This document shows positions 10,317 through 23,305 of a stretch of DNA of 64,000 nucleotides, piece by piece. The translations under genes were made by a program, and so were the position numbers. How positions within the stretch are numbered: the stretch's first letter is position 1; each line of letters starts with the position of its first letter. This DNA is from Proteles cristata cristata. Its lineage: Eukaryota > Chordata > Mammalia > Carnivora > Hyaenidae. Location of the stretch: assembly GCA_017311185.1 (NCBI GenBank), contig JAESUZ010003283.1, positions 496,001 to 560,000 of the forward strand, given 5' to 3'. Below the pieces are notes generated by a model that searched no databases, was not told the DNA's origin, and worked only from the letters and a program-made list of their open reading frames with translations.

Positions 10317-10811
10317 ATGTCAACCTACTAGATACTATTTAAGTCTAGTAAATTATATGAACTTAAATCTGCACTTAGAAAAGTATTACGCCTCACAGAT
10401 ATCACTCTGCTTCAATTTTTAAAACTAAACTCCAAATTAAAAATTCCAATGGTCACAAAGAATGACAGGATTGAAGTAATCCAAATTCCACTTATTCATC
10501 TTTAAGAATTACTATACTATCATTTATTTACTTTGAATCTATTATTTAAATATAGAAGTATGTAGTATTGTAGGAATTGGAAACAGAAACTACATCCAAA
10601 GAGAGCTCAAATAATTCTGAACCCTTGTAAACCTACTATCAAAATTAATAAGTGTAGCTTCTCTGTACATATTGAGAGGGAGGGAGCTAATTCTCTAGAT
10701 AAGTGTTTTCCATATTTATCTCCATGCAGAATACAATATTTCATATAGGATAAGGAGTGCAAATGTGCTTATTTGAAGCTTACATATACATTATTAAAAC
10801 TCTACAGTACT
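10317..10811. other. Unassigned AT-rich DNA
   Basis: No recognisable gene or repeat. Confidence 0.5.
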
Positions 10812-11021
10812 GGGGCGCCTGGATGACTCCGTCAGTTAAGTGTCCAACTCTTGATTTTGGCTCAGGTCATGATCTCAGTGTTCTTCAGTTTGAGCCCTTA
10901 TGTTGGGCTCTTCACTGACAACATGGAGCCTACTTAGAATTCTTTCTCTCTCCCTCTCTCTCGGGCCCTTCTCCACTCACATTCTCTCTCTCTCTCTCAA
11001 AAATAAACTTTTTTTTTTAAG
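10812..11021 (+). mobile_element. CAN-SINE, older copy
   Basis: Head ggggcgcctggatgactcc, A/B-box region ttggctcaggtcatgatctc, a CT-rich block and the tail aaaaataaac plus T/A run. An acagta-type short duplication flanks it. Confidence 0.92.
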
Positions 11022-11779
11022 TCAACAGTAGCAACAATTTTTAATAACTGAGAAAAACGATAAATTGGAAGAGAATTGCTGGCACATGGCCATCAAACCA
11101 AGGCATCTTTTAGTTAGTTTTCATACCGTTTTAAAATTCCTTTTAGAGGCTCCTTATGGCCTGCACTGAAAAAGACTGCTCTACCAGCCAACTCTTGGTA
11201 ATCCATTTTCTAGAACTCAAAGATATGTTTCCAGATGGAAATGACCTACCAAATGCTTTGCGAAACAAATGAAGAAACAGCCACTCTAAAACATTTCATT
11301 TTGGAAACTGCAGAACATTTAAGTAAAGAAAAGTGTTTTAAAAATTTAAGAGAGAAGATAAAGGTCATACATCACCAATAAGATTGCCCAACAGCAATAA
11401 TGAGAACTAGAAAATAATGAAACAAATTGTATATAATTTAAATAGAAATTTATTTCCAACCAGAATTAACCAAGCTAGCCTACAGAAAGTATGAAGAGGA
11501 AATAATGACATTTTAACACAGCCAAGTGTCAAAAATGTACTATCCATGAACCTTTCACAAGAAGCTATGGGAGGATGTCCTGCATCAAAAATGAGGGAAA
11601 ACATTAAGAAAGAGGGAAATGAGATGCAGTACATAAAATAAGTAAAGGGAATCCCCATAATGGTGAAGGAGCAGATCATATCTGAGAACGATAGGATTAG
11701 AACAGGTTTCAAAGCAGACAAGAGTATTTAGGAAGGAATGACCCAGCAAATTAATGGTGTGGATGGATTGTCAAATATA
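11022..11779. other. Unassigned DNA
   Basis: No recognisable repeat. The 104-codon minus-strand frame at 11407-11721 has no family resemblance I can see and no supporting signal. Confidence 0.5.
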
Positions 11780-11935
11780 CTTGACTTCTTTGTTTTGGCT
11801 CTCCTACTAAAATGTAAGCTCCGTGAGGTCAGAGGACAGATCTGTCTCCTTTTTAATCTATTGAGGTCTGAGAATCTTGTGCTTGATAGTGCTTGATACA
11901 TAGTTAAGCATTTCATAGGTATTTGCTGAAATTTA
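11780..11935 (+). repeat. L2 LINE 3' end
   Basis: Matches the L2 3' terminus: ctactaaaatgtaagctccg, then a tgaggtcagaggacag segment, gcttgatacatagttaagc and atttgctgaa. Confidence 0.75.
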
Positions 11936-12124
11936 AAAGAATACTGATACTTTTGTCTTTATTCTTATTCTCCTTCTAGAAATACCTTCCTGAAAGGATG
12001 AAAAGTACATGCCTAACAGTGCATTCTCAAATCTCATGTAGCCTGCCCCTCCCCTCCCAAAGAAAGGAGAAGAAAAGAGTTACTGTTTTCAATGATATTT
12101 TAAGTGATAACCAGATTGTACCCA

Positions 12125-12765
12125 TATTGTTAGGAGTGCAAATTGACAATATCTATCAAAATTTAAAACTGCAGGGGCGCCTGGGTGGCTTAGTCGGTTA
12201 AGCGTCCGACTTTCGCTTAGGTCATGATCTCGCGGTTCGTGGGTTCGAGCCCCGCGTCGGGCTCTGTGCTGACTGCCAGCTCAGAGCCTGGAGCCTGTTT
12301 CAGTCTGTGACTCCCTCTCTCTCTGACCCTCCCCTGCTCACGCTGTCTCTCTCTCTCCTAGAAATAAATAAAACATTAAAAAAAAAAAAAGAAAAAAGAA
12401 AACTGCATTTACGTTTTGACAGAAATTTCACTTCTGTAGGTATAGAAAAGTGGCTGATACAAAGGTAGAGTGTGGAAAAAATGATGCAGTATTGCAGTAT
12501 TGATTATAATAACTAATAACTGGAAACCACTTAATTTTTTTTCAACTAAAGGGACATAGGAAATAAACTTTGGTGAGGCCATACAGTGGATTATAATGTA
12601 GCTGTTAACACCAAATGAAGTAGGTATGTATGTGTCAACTTATGAAGGTCTTACCAAGTATATTATTAACTGACAAAAGTGAGATGCAAAAAGGTAGAAA
12701 TGGAAAGATCCCTCTTGTTCAAAGGAAAATATTCATAAACAGTACATAACGATGTATAGGTGTCT
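12125..12765 (+). mobile_element. Old L1 (L1M-type) ORF2/3' fragment, split by a SINE
   Basis: Before the SINE: gcaaattgacaatatctatc. After it: tttgacagaaatttcacttc, and a segment like 'ccatacagtggattataatg', as in the end of L1M ORF2. The two halves join logically across the SINE, which confirms the insertion. No long open frame remains. Confidence 0.7.
12165..12407 (+). mobile_element. Young-subfamily CAN-SINE with aaaactgca duplication
   Basis: Body 12174-12398, flanked by aaaactgca at 12165-12173 and 12399-12407. It has the recent-subfamily signature: ggcttagtcggttaagcg, gactttcgcttaggtcatg, gtgctgactgccagctcag, ctctgaccctcccctgctc, cctagaaataaataaaac. The B box ggttcgtgggttcgagccc is intact, and the sequence is close to its sister copies at 37.9 and 56.6 kb. 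Confidence 0.96.
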
Positions 12766-14267
12766 TCTCCCACTATTAAATTCAATTTATTAAAAATAAT
12801 TATCACACATTAATTAAAAGAATTAGTAACTTTAGATTAATGAAAGAGGTAACCCATGATATTCTGGTACATGGTTAACAATTAGCTCCTAAAGAAAGCA
12901 TTTTTCTTTCTTGATTTATAGAATTTACCAATATCTTTTGTGTAAATATTCCCATCATGCTAATTTCACATTACCAACATAATATCACTAAATTCAGAAT
13001 TGGAAAAAAATGTGCACAATTTGCACTCCTGAACAAGGAGGGGTCAGCTCCAGCACCACATTGTAGGTAACCAGAAGATAAGGATGCTTACTCAGGTCAT
13101 ATGATCTCTGCTCTCTGTCTTCATGGCTTCTTTATATCTTTCCATTGTCCAGCAGTAAGGCCAGAAAGGGCATTCAGCAAGGCAAAACTTTCTGTGATGT
13201 TTGATTTCTCTGTGAAGCTGGATGTGCAGAGCTGCTAAATTTAGCTTTTGCACTGAACAAAGATCAGACAATTTACATGATTTTCCTTTGCCCCTTTTGG
13301 GCTTTTGGATATGTTTGCATGTAAAGTAAAGAAAATATTAGGTATAACAAGAATGAGCTATCAAATTGATATTCCCTGACCTTTTGAAATAGAAAGCACA
13401 CCTTAAATTAACAACATGTATGGAATAGATGCAATGAGTTATGCCCTTTGACTTAAAACTATTTGCTTTCTAGATATGTGTGTATGACCATCAACTTTCT
13501 GACAGAAACCCTAATACTAGGTCTTTGGAAATCCCCACAGTAAATGCTTGGCTAAATAGCAAGAAAGGAGAAATGATCTTTCCTCTTAAGTGAGTGCTGA
13601 TCCAAGCAGCAGTTTCTCCATTTGCTCAATGTGGTGTCATCTACCCACCATCACATCTGGGCAAAGGTCGTGCATCGACAATGTTTATCTATGTCTATGT
13701 TTATTCACAGCTGGAAGTAGGCAAGACGTGTAGGTGTAAAGAAAAAAAAAGAAAATTATCAGAGGAAGGAAGAGGGAGGATTTCTGTTATAATATATAAA
13801 TCTTAGCCATCTTAATAAGGCCCTAACGTCCAACATAGATGATCCTACCATCAAAACTAGGACATTGTGAAAGGGCAGAAGGTACATAATTGATAATTAA
13901 GAGCAGACAGAAAGTATAACCTAGGAATATGGAATGGGAATAAGCTGAGAGTATGGAAATTTAACTCAGAAAGATGAACAGGAAAAATAAACCTAATTAT
14001 CCATTTAAGTAATCCAGAAGTTCAGGGTGATAGCATGTGAGGTTAAAGTACATTTACCAAGATGGAAAACTACTGTATGATATTTTTAGAGAAATACAGT
14101 TGGATTTTGTTTTGTAGAAATAAATGTATTTCTGAAAAGACATTGATGAAGTAAATGTTATTGAATTTAATTATCCCTTGACTTTAATTATGAAGGTAGA
14201 TGTCTAGTTCTACACATTTAATAAAATTACTTCTCTAAGTGCCAAAGTGTTTAAAAATGATATATCT
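12766..14267. other. Unassigned AT-rich DNA
   Basis: About 1.5 kb with no recognised gene, RNA or repeat. A 70-codon frame at 13594-13806 has no family resemblance. Confidence 0.5.
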
Positions 14268-14530
14268 GGGGCACCAGGGTGGCTTAGTTGGTTGAGCATC
14301 TGAATCCGGCTCAGGTCATGATCTCGCGGTTTGTGAGTTCAAGTCCCACTTCGGGCTCTGTGCTGACAGCTCAGATCCTGGAACCTGTTTCACATCCTGT
14401 GTCTCCTTCTCTCTCTTCTGCCCCTCCCCCATTTGTTCTCTCTCCCTCTCTCTCCCCTTCCCTCTCAACCTCTCTCTCTGTTTCTCTTTTTCTCTCTCTC
14501 CAAATAAATGAATAAATATTAAAAAATAAA
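14268..14530 (+). mobile_element. CAN-SINE with expanded CT-rich region
   Basis: Head ggggcaccagggtggctt, tcaggtcatgatctcgcgg, ttcgggctctgtgctgacag, then an unusually long polypyrimidine block (about 14400-14500) and an aaataaatgaataaat tail. Confidence 0.93.
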
Positions 14531-16091
14531 AGATAAATAAAAATTATGTACCTAGTTAAAATTGAACAAAATTAACATTAACCATCAACATTGTGCAAAG
14601 TTTCTTACGTTTTTTGTTTTTGTTTTTGTTTATGTTTAGGACACTACTTTGGAGGCATGAAAAAAAAAAGAAATAGCATTTAATCTACCGTACCACATTG
14701 TTCCAAACAGTAAGGCCTACGAACTTTCCTACCCAACGTTATACAACAGAACAACACATCTTTTCTTTGGTTTATGAGACCTGTTTCATAAGAGTTTATA
14801 AAAAGTGCTGACATAGAGAAATAAAAAAGATTAATGTAGATTAAATGTTGGAAAAGATTCAAAAACAAGAGACAGTCCCTCAAAAATAGCATTAAATTTA
14901 CTTTGCACATTCACATTTGTTGGAACTTATACAACTGCACATAAAGTAATGGAAGACTACATTTGCCCTGAGTGTTGATTTAAGCAGCAGATTTTTAGGA
15001 CCCTCTATCGGGGAGAATAAAAATTCTCTGATACAATAATTCTGTTAATCCATGTCAAAACAATGTTCTGAATTACCAATTTTGCAACTTAAAATTTTGT
15101 ACACAGACTTTCTGCATTACAAGATGTTCTTGTAAAACTTAAAAGGACTGTCACTTTTGTGACAAACAGAGTTTGAGACAAAACTCTGTTAAGACCCTAG
15201 CCTGAGTAAAATGTCAGGTTCTGATCTCTAAAACCAAAGAAGAATGTGTAGTGCATAATCAAACTGAGCTTTGCCTTGCTAAAGCCAGAAATAATTCCTT
15301 TCAAGTTTCTTCTGACTTGGTCCAGACCATGTAATCCCAACCAAACATGGCCAGTTCTAGGGCTTCGGTGCACACTATGTCAGAAACCCTAGAGGATGTC
15401 TTTAAATATATTCAAATATTAAAAATTCTTTAATTTCAAATGAAATTTTAATGTGTATAAATTAAGGACCAGAATTTATAAATGCCCTAATGTTATTAGC
15501 TATAATATTTGTGAAAGATTATTCTATAATTATGTTTAAATTAATGGAACAGGTATATCTGCAGACACAAACCAGAATAGAAAAGAATCATGACTTGAAT
15601 GTACATCTTAATTGGCATCATTATAATATATCCGAAGAATTGAATGGTCAGATGAAACAGAAGCTGTTTAATAAACAAATGCAGGGCTGGACTCAATAAA
15701 AGAAAGATTGTAAGGAAAAATTTTAGCTATCATATTACTCACCTATTCATTCTAAAGCGTAATTGTCAGCTTTATTTTCCTATGCCAGAGTAAGCGCCTG
15801 CATCTTGGGATATTTACAATTTGTGCAATTTATTGAGACAGATCCAATTCCTTTTTTATTTGTTTTCCCAAAGCACCTATTTTTTTACCTTTGCTGACCA
15901 GTGCAAAATCATCCTCACTAATGTTTATAAAATACCACATTATTGTTAGATATCGAATCCAAATGCAAGCACTGCAGCTTCTAACAGATAGGAGCTTGAT
16001 GGAATCTGTCTTTAGATTGCTGCTGTCCACACTGCCTAAGCATAGATTCTGTAAAAGTCAGTGACATGAACGCATGGAAAGGAAGAAAGAC

Positions 16092-16093
<2 letters not shown>
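14531..16093. other. Unassigned DNA
   Basis: About 1.55 kb with no recognised element. A short TTTTTG-type run lies near 14610-14632. Small open frames (69 codons or less) carry no recognisable motif. Confidence 0.5.

Positions 16094-16145
<52 letters not shown>
16094..16145. repeat. (GT)26 microsatellite
   Basis: Fifty-two bases of uninterrupted GT. Overlapping open frames on both strands are Cys-Val or Thr-His runs and are artefacts. Confidence 0.97.
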
Positions 16146-16147
<2 letters not shown>

Positions 16148-16834
16148 ACAGGCACAGATGTGTGTTTGGGAAAAAGAGCAGATGGATACAAATGGACAGA
16201 GAAGGAAAGAGAAAATTCAGCTACAAAAAATATTCTAAAACTTGGATGTAAAAATACAGCAACAATCAACTTTTCTCAATGTTTTTTAACCCATCATAAG
16301 TCAAATGTAAGAGCTATTAGGATTTATACTCAGAAATTCTTAATTGGAATTCTCAACAGTTCTTAAATTTGAATTTTAACCGTTCTTAATTTGAATTTTA
16401 AAACATTTAAAGTCATTTGTACTCCAAATTCTTAGTATTTATAAATAATACTACATGTGATAGGAAATATCAGCTACCATAAAGGAACATTAAATTCTGT
16501 AGCTCCTAATTAAATTAGAAGGGTAGAGGTGCTATTTCCCAGTAGTTAAGGAGCCATAGAACATTTTATTGCTTTTCCTTCAGTCAGTGCTAAAATTCTG
16601 CCTTCTCCCACAGAGAGAATGACCTTAACAACAGTCGAATATTTGCTGGGTGGTGGGAATGTGCAGAGGCTTGACTTCCATAGATTCTCTGCCCAGCATT
16701 ACGGAAAAATGGGGACTAGTTTTGCTTATTTTCAGCATATGGCACACCTCCACATTAAAGAAGGAAAAATACAAATGGAAGAATGGTACCAACACTAATT
16801 TTATGTGTGTCATTTGCTAGGGTTTATTCCATGA
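16146..16834. other. Unassigned DNA
   Basis: No gene or repeat recognised. A short local duplication (cttaatttgaattttaa-like) occurs near 16365-16400. Confidence 0.5.
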
Positions 16835-16975
16835 TCATTGCCTTCATGAACCCCTTTAATCCTCCAAATAACTGTGATATAATTACCCCCATTTTACTAA
16901 TGAAGAAATTGGAGCCCTGAGGAAACAAATTATCCAAGGTTATAGAGATAGTAATCATAGAACAGAGAGCATCCC
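16835..16975 (-). repeat. MIR SINE (antisense)
   Basis: Plus strand shows the reverse complement of MIR: cctttaatcctccaaataac, cccattttactaatgaagaa, then attatccaaggttatagag. Confidence 0.8.
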
Positions 16976-18289
16976 AATAAGGAGAACTAAACACATGTCT
17001 GAGTCTTTACATGTGTAAATCCTAAAGGTAGTCCATAATAAACACCTTGTAGAACTTATGAGGAAATTCAGAATATGTGAACATAATCTGTAAATGCATT
17101 GCTGCTTCATTCATGAGTTCTATTTGCATTAGTATGAAATCCACATATGTAGGTATTATTGGAGGAAATCTTGGGTCTGGGAACATTTACTATGTGGAAT
17201 TAGGAAAATGAGTGGCTTTTAGTTACTAGTTAGCAACTGAAATTCAGTCCGGGTTGACCACTGACCCTGTAGAAGACCACAAGATGAACCCGTTTGTTGA
17301 CAAAACAGTTCCAAGGTCTACTTCAGAAAAGATTAAGATCACTTTTGACAGAAATTCAGTTGCACCTCCAAATGAGGACAGGCTCTTAGGGTCTGGATTG
17401 GGTGATTTCAAGGCAAATATTAAAAGGTGGAGAACTGGTTGGGATTGGGTTGAACTTATGGTATTGTAGCTTTGAATTGGTGAAAAATCCAGAACAAATT
17501 CCTGAACTGAGCATTCATGAGCAAACTTAAGTCCTGATAAATAAGCTGTTTTCATTAGGTTATAAGCTTATCTTCCAGTAGAAAGAATTTTTTAGAGCAC
17601 ATAATTAAATTACTTTTACTTGTTCAGTGTTGTGTAACACAGGGGCAGGAAATTGTGATGGTTTGGGCTATCCTATATGTCATACCAAATAGAAAATGTT
17701 TCAGTTTGACAGCAAAGCCCATTCTGATTTGCTCTTTCCTGAGAAGGGTGAAACTACCAATGAGTAAGCCCTCAATACTCTGACTTTAATTCAATCGTGA
17801 TTTCCCATTTTTCTGGCCCTTTAATCTTTCTTCCAGTTATAGAAAGGAAAATATCCTTTTTTGTGAAAACGAGCCCACTTACCTGAAGACTAGCTTATGA
17901 AATTTCATAATTCCTTTGGGATGAAGCTTACTCCAAGTACCTTTCATTTTTCTCTTGCCTCTCTTGCCTTATCCTCAATGTTTAAACATACTTAAGTTTG
18001 TGGTCTTTACAAAATTGACTTAAAACAAATCCAAAAGTCATTGAAACACATGAGTTCAAATGCCATGGTGGTCCTTCAGGAGGAAAAACTTAGGGAGTCC
18101 ATGACAATGTTTCCCCCAAATCTGGAACAATAAGGAAAGTGAGTACTGAAAGTCTTTATAGAGCAATATCCCTACTAGTTACAAAACTGCATTTGGATAA
18201 CAGAACCAGATGACAATTTCATGAAAAAGAACTTCTAAGGGATAAGGAATCATAAATTTAGTTTAGTTAGTATGAATCCTAGACAATTA
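16976..18289. other. Unassigned DNA with a 71-codon open frame
   Basis: No recognised repeat. A plus-strand frame at 17254-17469 is open for 71 codons and a minus-strand one for 103 codons at 17244-17555. Neither shows a domain or motif I recognise and neither has a supporting promoter, splice or poly(A) context. It could be a relic of an unrecognised transposon. Confidence 0.4.
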
Positions 18290-18759
18290 CAGAGTTACGG
18301 GCCAATATGAATCCTATTGAGTTACTCTTTGAGCCAGTCTCAAAAGCAGCAGAGACAGAGAGAGTTCCCTGGGTGACATTTGAAATTGGCACCTGTACAG
18401 AAGGCAAGGAGAGACTGAATGAAGAGGCAGGTCACTCCAGACTGGTAAGTGGTAGTTTTAATGGGAAAGGGCATTTACATAGGAGGCTTGTCCTGGGTGG
18501 CTGCAAAATGAGTAGATATTTGCAAACACTTGCCAGAATATTAAAAGTTTATATAGAGACCTAGTGAGATTCAGTCATGATGTCTCAACACCACATGGTT
18601 CTTTCAAGGTTGTGGCCTTGCAGTGGCTCCTAATGAAATGGGAACAGTGGGAAAAATATACATTCCAAGGACAAGGAAGGAAAGAGGGAGCTTCTGACTG
18701 CCCAGGTCCAGCTTGTGGGTCAACAAGAGGTCACATCCTCTCGATGCCCTCCTCCAACA

Positions 18760-18806
18760 GAGACAGACAGACGGAAAGACGGAGATAGAGACAGAGACAG
18801 AGACCA
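18760..18806. repeat. (GACAGA)n-type purine-rich simple repeat
   Basis: Imperfect repeats of gacaga, agacgg and gagata on the plus strand. Confidence 0.85.
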
Positions 18807-19011
18807 AGAACAATTCAGCAAGCAGTGTCATTTAGAAAACTTGTTGTACAGAGAGGAATCTGGTCCTTAGACAGTCACCTGGGTGTCCTGCAAAAACGTC
18901 TTTTCAGCCAGGTAGAATTAAGTCTGAGAATGAGTTATTTCCAGGTCTCAGGGCTCTATCACCATCCATGAGGAACAGTGACTCTACGTTGCTTAAATAT
19001 GTGCAAAGGAT

Positions 19012-19036
19012 TGTGTGTGTGTGTGTATGTGTGTGC
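19012..19036. repeat. Short interrupted TG repeat
   Basis: tgtgtgtgtgtgtg followed by tatgtgtgtg; one interruption. Confidence 0.85.
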
Positions 19037-20714
19037 ATCCATGCGTGTGTAGAGGGTTCCCACAAACCAAATAAGAAACCAGCCATCTCAATTTTGGGAT
19101 ATAGGCCAGGAAGCTTCAGGATAACTGTCAGTCTCCATGCCCTTTTCTGAAGGAAGCTTTTAAGGCATTTTTTCTCAGCTATCCTGGTATCAAATGACTT
19201 TACCAGGAAACTGTACCTGAATTAAAAGCAATCCGGGAGGGATATTCCATTTGAGTGCAACCTAATTAGCATAGCTGTGCCTAAAAGATTGGGTGAAGGA
19301 CCAGATAATAACTAGGCTAACAAGACCAGGTAGACAGAATGGCCCACTCTGTCCTTATGGTGACCTATAATTAATTACCTTTCAAATCTCCAAGATCTGA
19401 GTTAATTCATTTCCTTCTTGAGCCATGCTTGTGTGAATAGTTTGATGTAAAAACAAACAAAACAAAATAAAATCCATTATTCAGGGACAAACACTTCGTT
19501 GCCATCACTTGGCATCAATCTTGGCTCTAGTTTCTCTAGAGAAGCTTAACAGGCTGTTGTTAAGCTGACTCATCCAGCACCATCAAAGGCCAGGTTATGC
19601 AAAGATTGCTAAGGTAGCAAAACATCCAAGGACATTTCACCTGCCATAGATCCAGCTTAGGGTAAAAAGATTTTGTAAAAATATTCAGGACCGGGTACAA
19701 GGAGGGTTCTGCCTTTGATCTACAGTAGAGGCTACAGGCAGGAGGGAAGGTTAGAACAGGAGTAATAGTTTTTGAGCATTAGTTTAGATTTGTAACAGGA
19801 CTGCGTAAGCTTTCTCCTCTTTCATGGAGTTTCCTAGAGGGGATCAGCAGAGAAACCCCAGCTAGGTTTGTAAATCCAAAAGCAGAGTTTAACTTCCCAA
19901 AGTGTAGTCTGGAAGGACATTATGTCTTAGAGAAAAGTGTCTAATAGGGAAACTGAGAAATGGCACAGCAATGGCTAGACATTAGACACGAGGTGGCAGA
20001 TTGGGGGTGGGGTGGAGACTCTGGCAACACCCCCAAACAGATACAAACCTCACTGTGTTGCCAAGACAGACTCACATTTTCACATGGCCCTGAAAAGGCA
20101 TAAATATATTTAGCAGTAAAAGTAGTTGATGAACAAATAGGAGACTTTAGGCCGAGGAGAAAAGCTGCCTCTCAGCAGTAGATGTGGTATGGTACACTTA
20201 TACATCAGCATCAAAAGATGGGACAGGATGCATTCACCCATCAGCCAGTGCCTGCACAGTAGGTCACAAGGACTTCAGGAGGAGGTCAGAGGGCAAATCC
20301 CAATGGGTACTAGTGACAACAAGCTGACCAAGGACTAAAGACCTGATGTGGAAGTCAGGAGGCATCCATGAAGTCTTGGATGCTGCACTAGAGAGAATAT
20401 GTGGAAAGGTAAGCCATGCATTTACTTGGGCTTAAAATCGAAATGTCTGAAGAGCACACAGACCTATTGAGTTAACCTAATTGAATATTCAAATGAGACC
20501 AAGGTTTTTGCCAATAGGAATGGGAGCTCAAGATAAATACTAAGTTTAGTTATAGAACGTGAAGTGTCATTTCCTATACATCTGAGCATGTGTAAACCGC
20601 ATTCACTGAAATGGAAATTAGAGACAAAAGATACTAGCATCCTTGTCTACTCTGTCTCATCCAGCCACATGGTGAAGGGAATATCTTTGTATACATTTTA
20701 AGTGGGATAAAACT

Positions 20715-20770
20715 CTGGTTAACCGAGGTTAAGTAACTCATATACATATAGCTAGTAATTAGATCCAATA
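20715..20770 (-). repeat. Short MIR fragment (antisense)
   Basis: ccgaggttaagtaactc followed by atagctagtaattagatcc resembles the reverse complement of the MIR core. The piece is short and old. Confidence 0.45.
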
Positions 20771-21016
20771 TTTAAAATGAAAGATGTATGAATTCACAGC
20801 TAGTTTTCTCTAACATATTGGGAGTTATTAATATCCTGCTTTAAAATTACCCTGCTGTCCTTTCTAGCGCACATGTAGTATTTTTCTCCTTAATTGCCAA
20901 ATTTCTAGAGCAGATTATTAAATTTTATATTTCATTTTAGCATCAAGCACCTCTTTAAATGCAACTCCTAAATCTATATGCTTTTGTGAACACACATACT
21001 CACAGGCACGTGTGCT

Positions 21017-21036
21017 CACACACACACACACACACA
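21017..21036. repeat. Short (CA)n repeat
   Basis: About ten CA units, ending in aagcaca. Confidence 0.9.
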
Positions 21037-21089
21037 AGCACATACAATATAAATGGAGCTGCTCTGGTTGACTGAGAGGTGAGGGGCCC

Positions 21090-22480
21090 ACAGGGCCTAG
21101 TGCAACACTCCATCAATCTCAGTGATGATCTCTAAAGCACTTCCTCAGGACTCTCTTGGAAATTCTAATATGCTCTCTTTTGGAAAGAGTTGAGCATATT
21201 TATATACCAACTGTCTCTTTGCCTCGTACATTTATTCTCTTCTACTTGTATCATTTCATGACACTGATCTCTGAGAGGTTTAAAATTGTCTCCTCTTGGT
21301 CAAATTCAGTGGGCTTTTATAAATTCTATTTGTATTTCTTCACAACCTTTACTGCAATTAACTCCTTTGCTCCTTGAAGTTTTCTCCTCACTGTTTCAAA
21401 GTATGTAAATTCATTAGTTCCCATAGTTTCTGGCCTTTTATTCTGCTTCCTTATTGGGCTCAACTTCCTGCTCTTCCTTTCTAACTGGAAATGAGACTGA
21501 AATCTTCCTTCTTTGATACTCCGCCTCTGCACACACTTTTTCAGTGAGCTGATCCTTTCCCCAAATTTCATTGTATGACCCCTTGGTAATAATTCAAATT
21601 ATAAACTTCTATAGTTTCCCACCATAAGCTCCTACCATCTCTTCACAGTTATCGCCCCAAACGTCAAAAAACCCCAAACTAAAACTCATAATTTTCACCT
21701 CAGAACTGCCTTGCTTTCCCCAATGCTCTATTCCAGCAATAATATCATTTTTTATCCTCCAGAAGTAAAAACTTAAAAGCCCAGTTTACTCTTTTCTTGC
21801 TCACTATCAATATCCATTCTGTCACATTATTTTAGCAAATCTTCCTTCAGAATACCTCTCAGATTCATCCCTTTCACTCATTCTGGCACTGGTGTTACTC
21901 TTGCAAAGCATCACATCTGATTTGCTGCAAGTTTTCTGGATTATTAGATTTCTACCCCTCTTATCTGCACACTCTTCTCCATCCTGCATGTAAATACCGA
22001 GTTAGTCTTCACGTATCTCTCCTCCCTAAGGATACTCTGTTTTCTGGTTCCTTTCTATTTTAGTTTAGTTTAGTTTAGTTTAATTCCAGTATGGTTAAAA
22101 TATTTTCTGATTCTTTCCTATTGGTTTGGACATGTCGTTTACCTCTCCCCGTCAGGCATTTCCTCTAGTACCCAATGATCTCCAAACTAACTGGTGTATG
22201 TGTGCCATCTTAAGCTGGCATCTGCTTTTCTCTTCAATCTGATCTGTTTATTCAAATAATGCAAGAGGCTTTTCTCAGTTTCTTTGCTCACTCGCCCCCC
22301 AATTCTTCCATAAGACTTTTTTGTGCTTTTCAGCAAATAATAATTTAGCCTGTAAAGACTTCCATTTCTTTATAGGTATTTGTGTGTGTGTTTCCTTTTG
22401 AGGACAGGAATCACATCATACATATTTTATATCCCCTACAGCACCTAGAACATTGTTGAGCATAGTGTTGAGAACATGAC
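21090..22480 (+). repeat. Long L2 LINE 3' region
   Basis: Several successive pieces follow the order of L2: a ctccttgaagttttctcctc segment, ccttattgggctcaacttcc, aaactcataattttcacc, a tctggcactggtgttactc piece, and finally the 3' terminus (gaggacaggaatcacatc ... cccctacagcacctagaac) at 22395-22480. Strongly decayed, with no coding capacity. Collinearity over more than 1 kb makes the assignment more likely than any single match. Confidence 0.6.
22059..22082. repeat. (TTTAG)n pentanucleotide repeat
   Basis: About five tandem TTTAG units. Confidence 0.95.
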
Positions 22481-22581
22481 TGATAGATTCATCTGACCCT
22501 AACTTCACTCTACCTTGTCACCTCCCTTTCCCCAATAGGAACTGCTAAATGATTATCATCCTTCTCACATGAGAGTGAGAA

Positions 22582-22839
22582 TACTCTCACCTTTAAAAAA
22601 ATTTTTTTAATGTTTATTTATTTTGAGAGAGAGAGTGTGTGTGTGAGAGAGAATGAGTGGGGGAGGGGCAAACAAAAGGGAAGACAGAGAAGCAGGCTCT
22701 ACACTGTCAGCTCAGAGTCCAATGTGGGGCCTGAACTCACGAACCATGAGATCATGACCTGGGGCAATCATGATTTAGGCTGATATCAAGAGCCTGATGC
22801 TCAACCGACTGAGCCACCCAGGCACCCCTACTCTCACCT
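22582..22839 (-). mobile_element. CAN-SINE with 11-bp target-site duplication
   Basis: Body 22593-22828, reverse oriented, between two copies of tactctcacct (22582-22592 and 22829-22839). The tail is A/T-rich with a gagaga/gtgtgt block. The head ends gagccacccaggcacccc. It also holds an insertion-like segment (gcaatcatgatttaggctg) in the A/B-box region. Confidence 0.95.
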
Positions 22840-23305
22840 GTCTTCAACGCGCTTCTAAATCTCTCTTTCTCTTCAGTACTTCCCTCCCTTCTGTCTGTTA
22901 AAGAAAGGTATATTTTAAACAAATGCATTAGAGTTAATCCCTCTACTCATGCATTTAGTTCCGTTATTTGCCCAAATTTTGCTTTATCAGGTTTTCTTTT
23001 CTTTTTTCTCTTATGTTTTTAGTCCCATTCTCTCTTTTCACTTCTTCTCTTAGACCTACATACTCAGTGTTCAACTTCCCGAAGGGTCCTTCCTCCTCCC
23101 AGCCCATCGTCTTACTCCCTCCCTCCACCCAGCTTCTTATAAAAATAGTAACCCACAGGCAACACTTGAGTGCATCGTAGTCATTGCTTAACCTGCCTCC
23201 CATGAGCTCTCTGCTACTCAAACTACTTATTAATAAGCAGCAAGCATGGGCTTGCTCAGTATCCTCTTCTTAGATCCCATCCAATTTGAGTTTTCTTTCT
23301 TATTC
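22840..23305. other. Unassigned pyrimidine-rich DNA
   Basis: Rich in ctccct/tcttct runs. It may continue old LINE sequence, but I cannot place it. Confidence 0.4.

Larger units (their letters stand above)
18290..20450. other. Less AT-rich unassigned block, possibly a decayed retroviral element
   Basis: Composition differs from the AT-rich neighbours, and sequence texture around 18350-18850 (purine-rich, tcactccagactggtaag) is reminiscent of LTR-type repeats. I cannot match it to a family. It holds a GACAGA-rich run and an interrupted TG tract, listed separately. Open frames are at most 85 codons. Confidence 0.3.

Noticed and set aside
12227..12252. tRNA-like A/B-box sequences in the SINEs as possible tRNA genes
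   Set aside because: They occur in about thirty interspersed copies with SINE tails and duplications. None has a full cloverleaf with an acceptor stem.
16036..16366. Overlapping open frames on both strands at 16.1 kb
   Set aside because: All are translations of the (GT)26 repeat.
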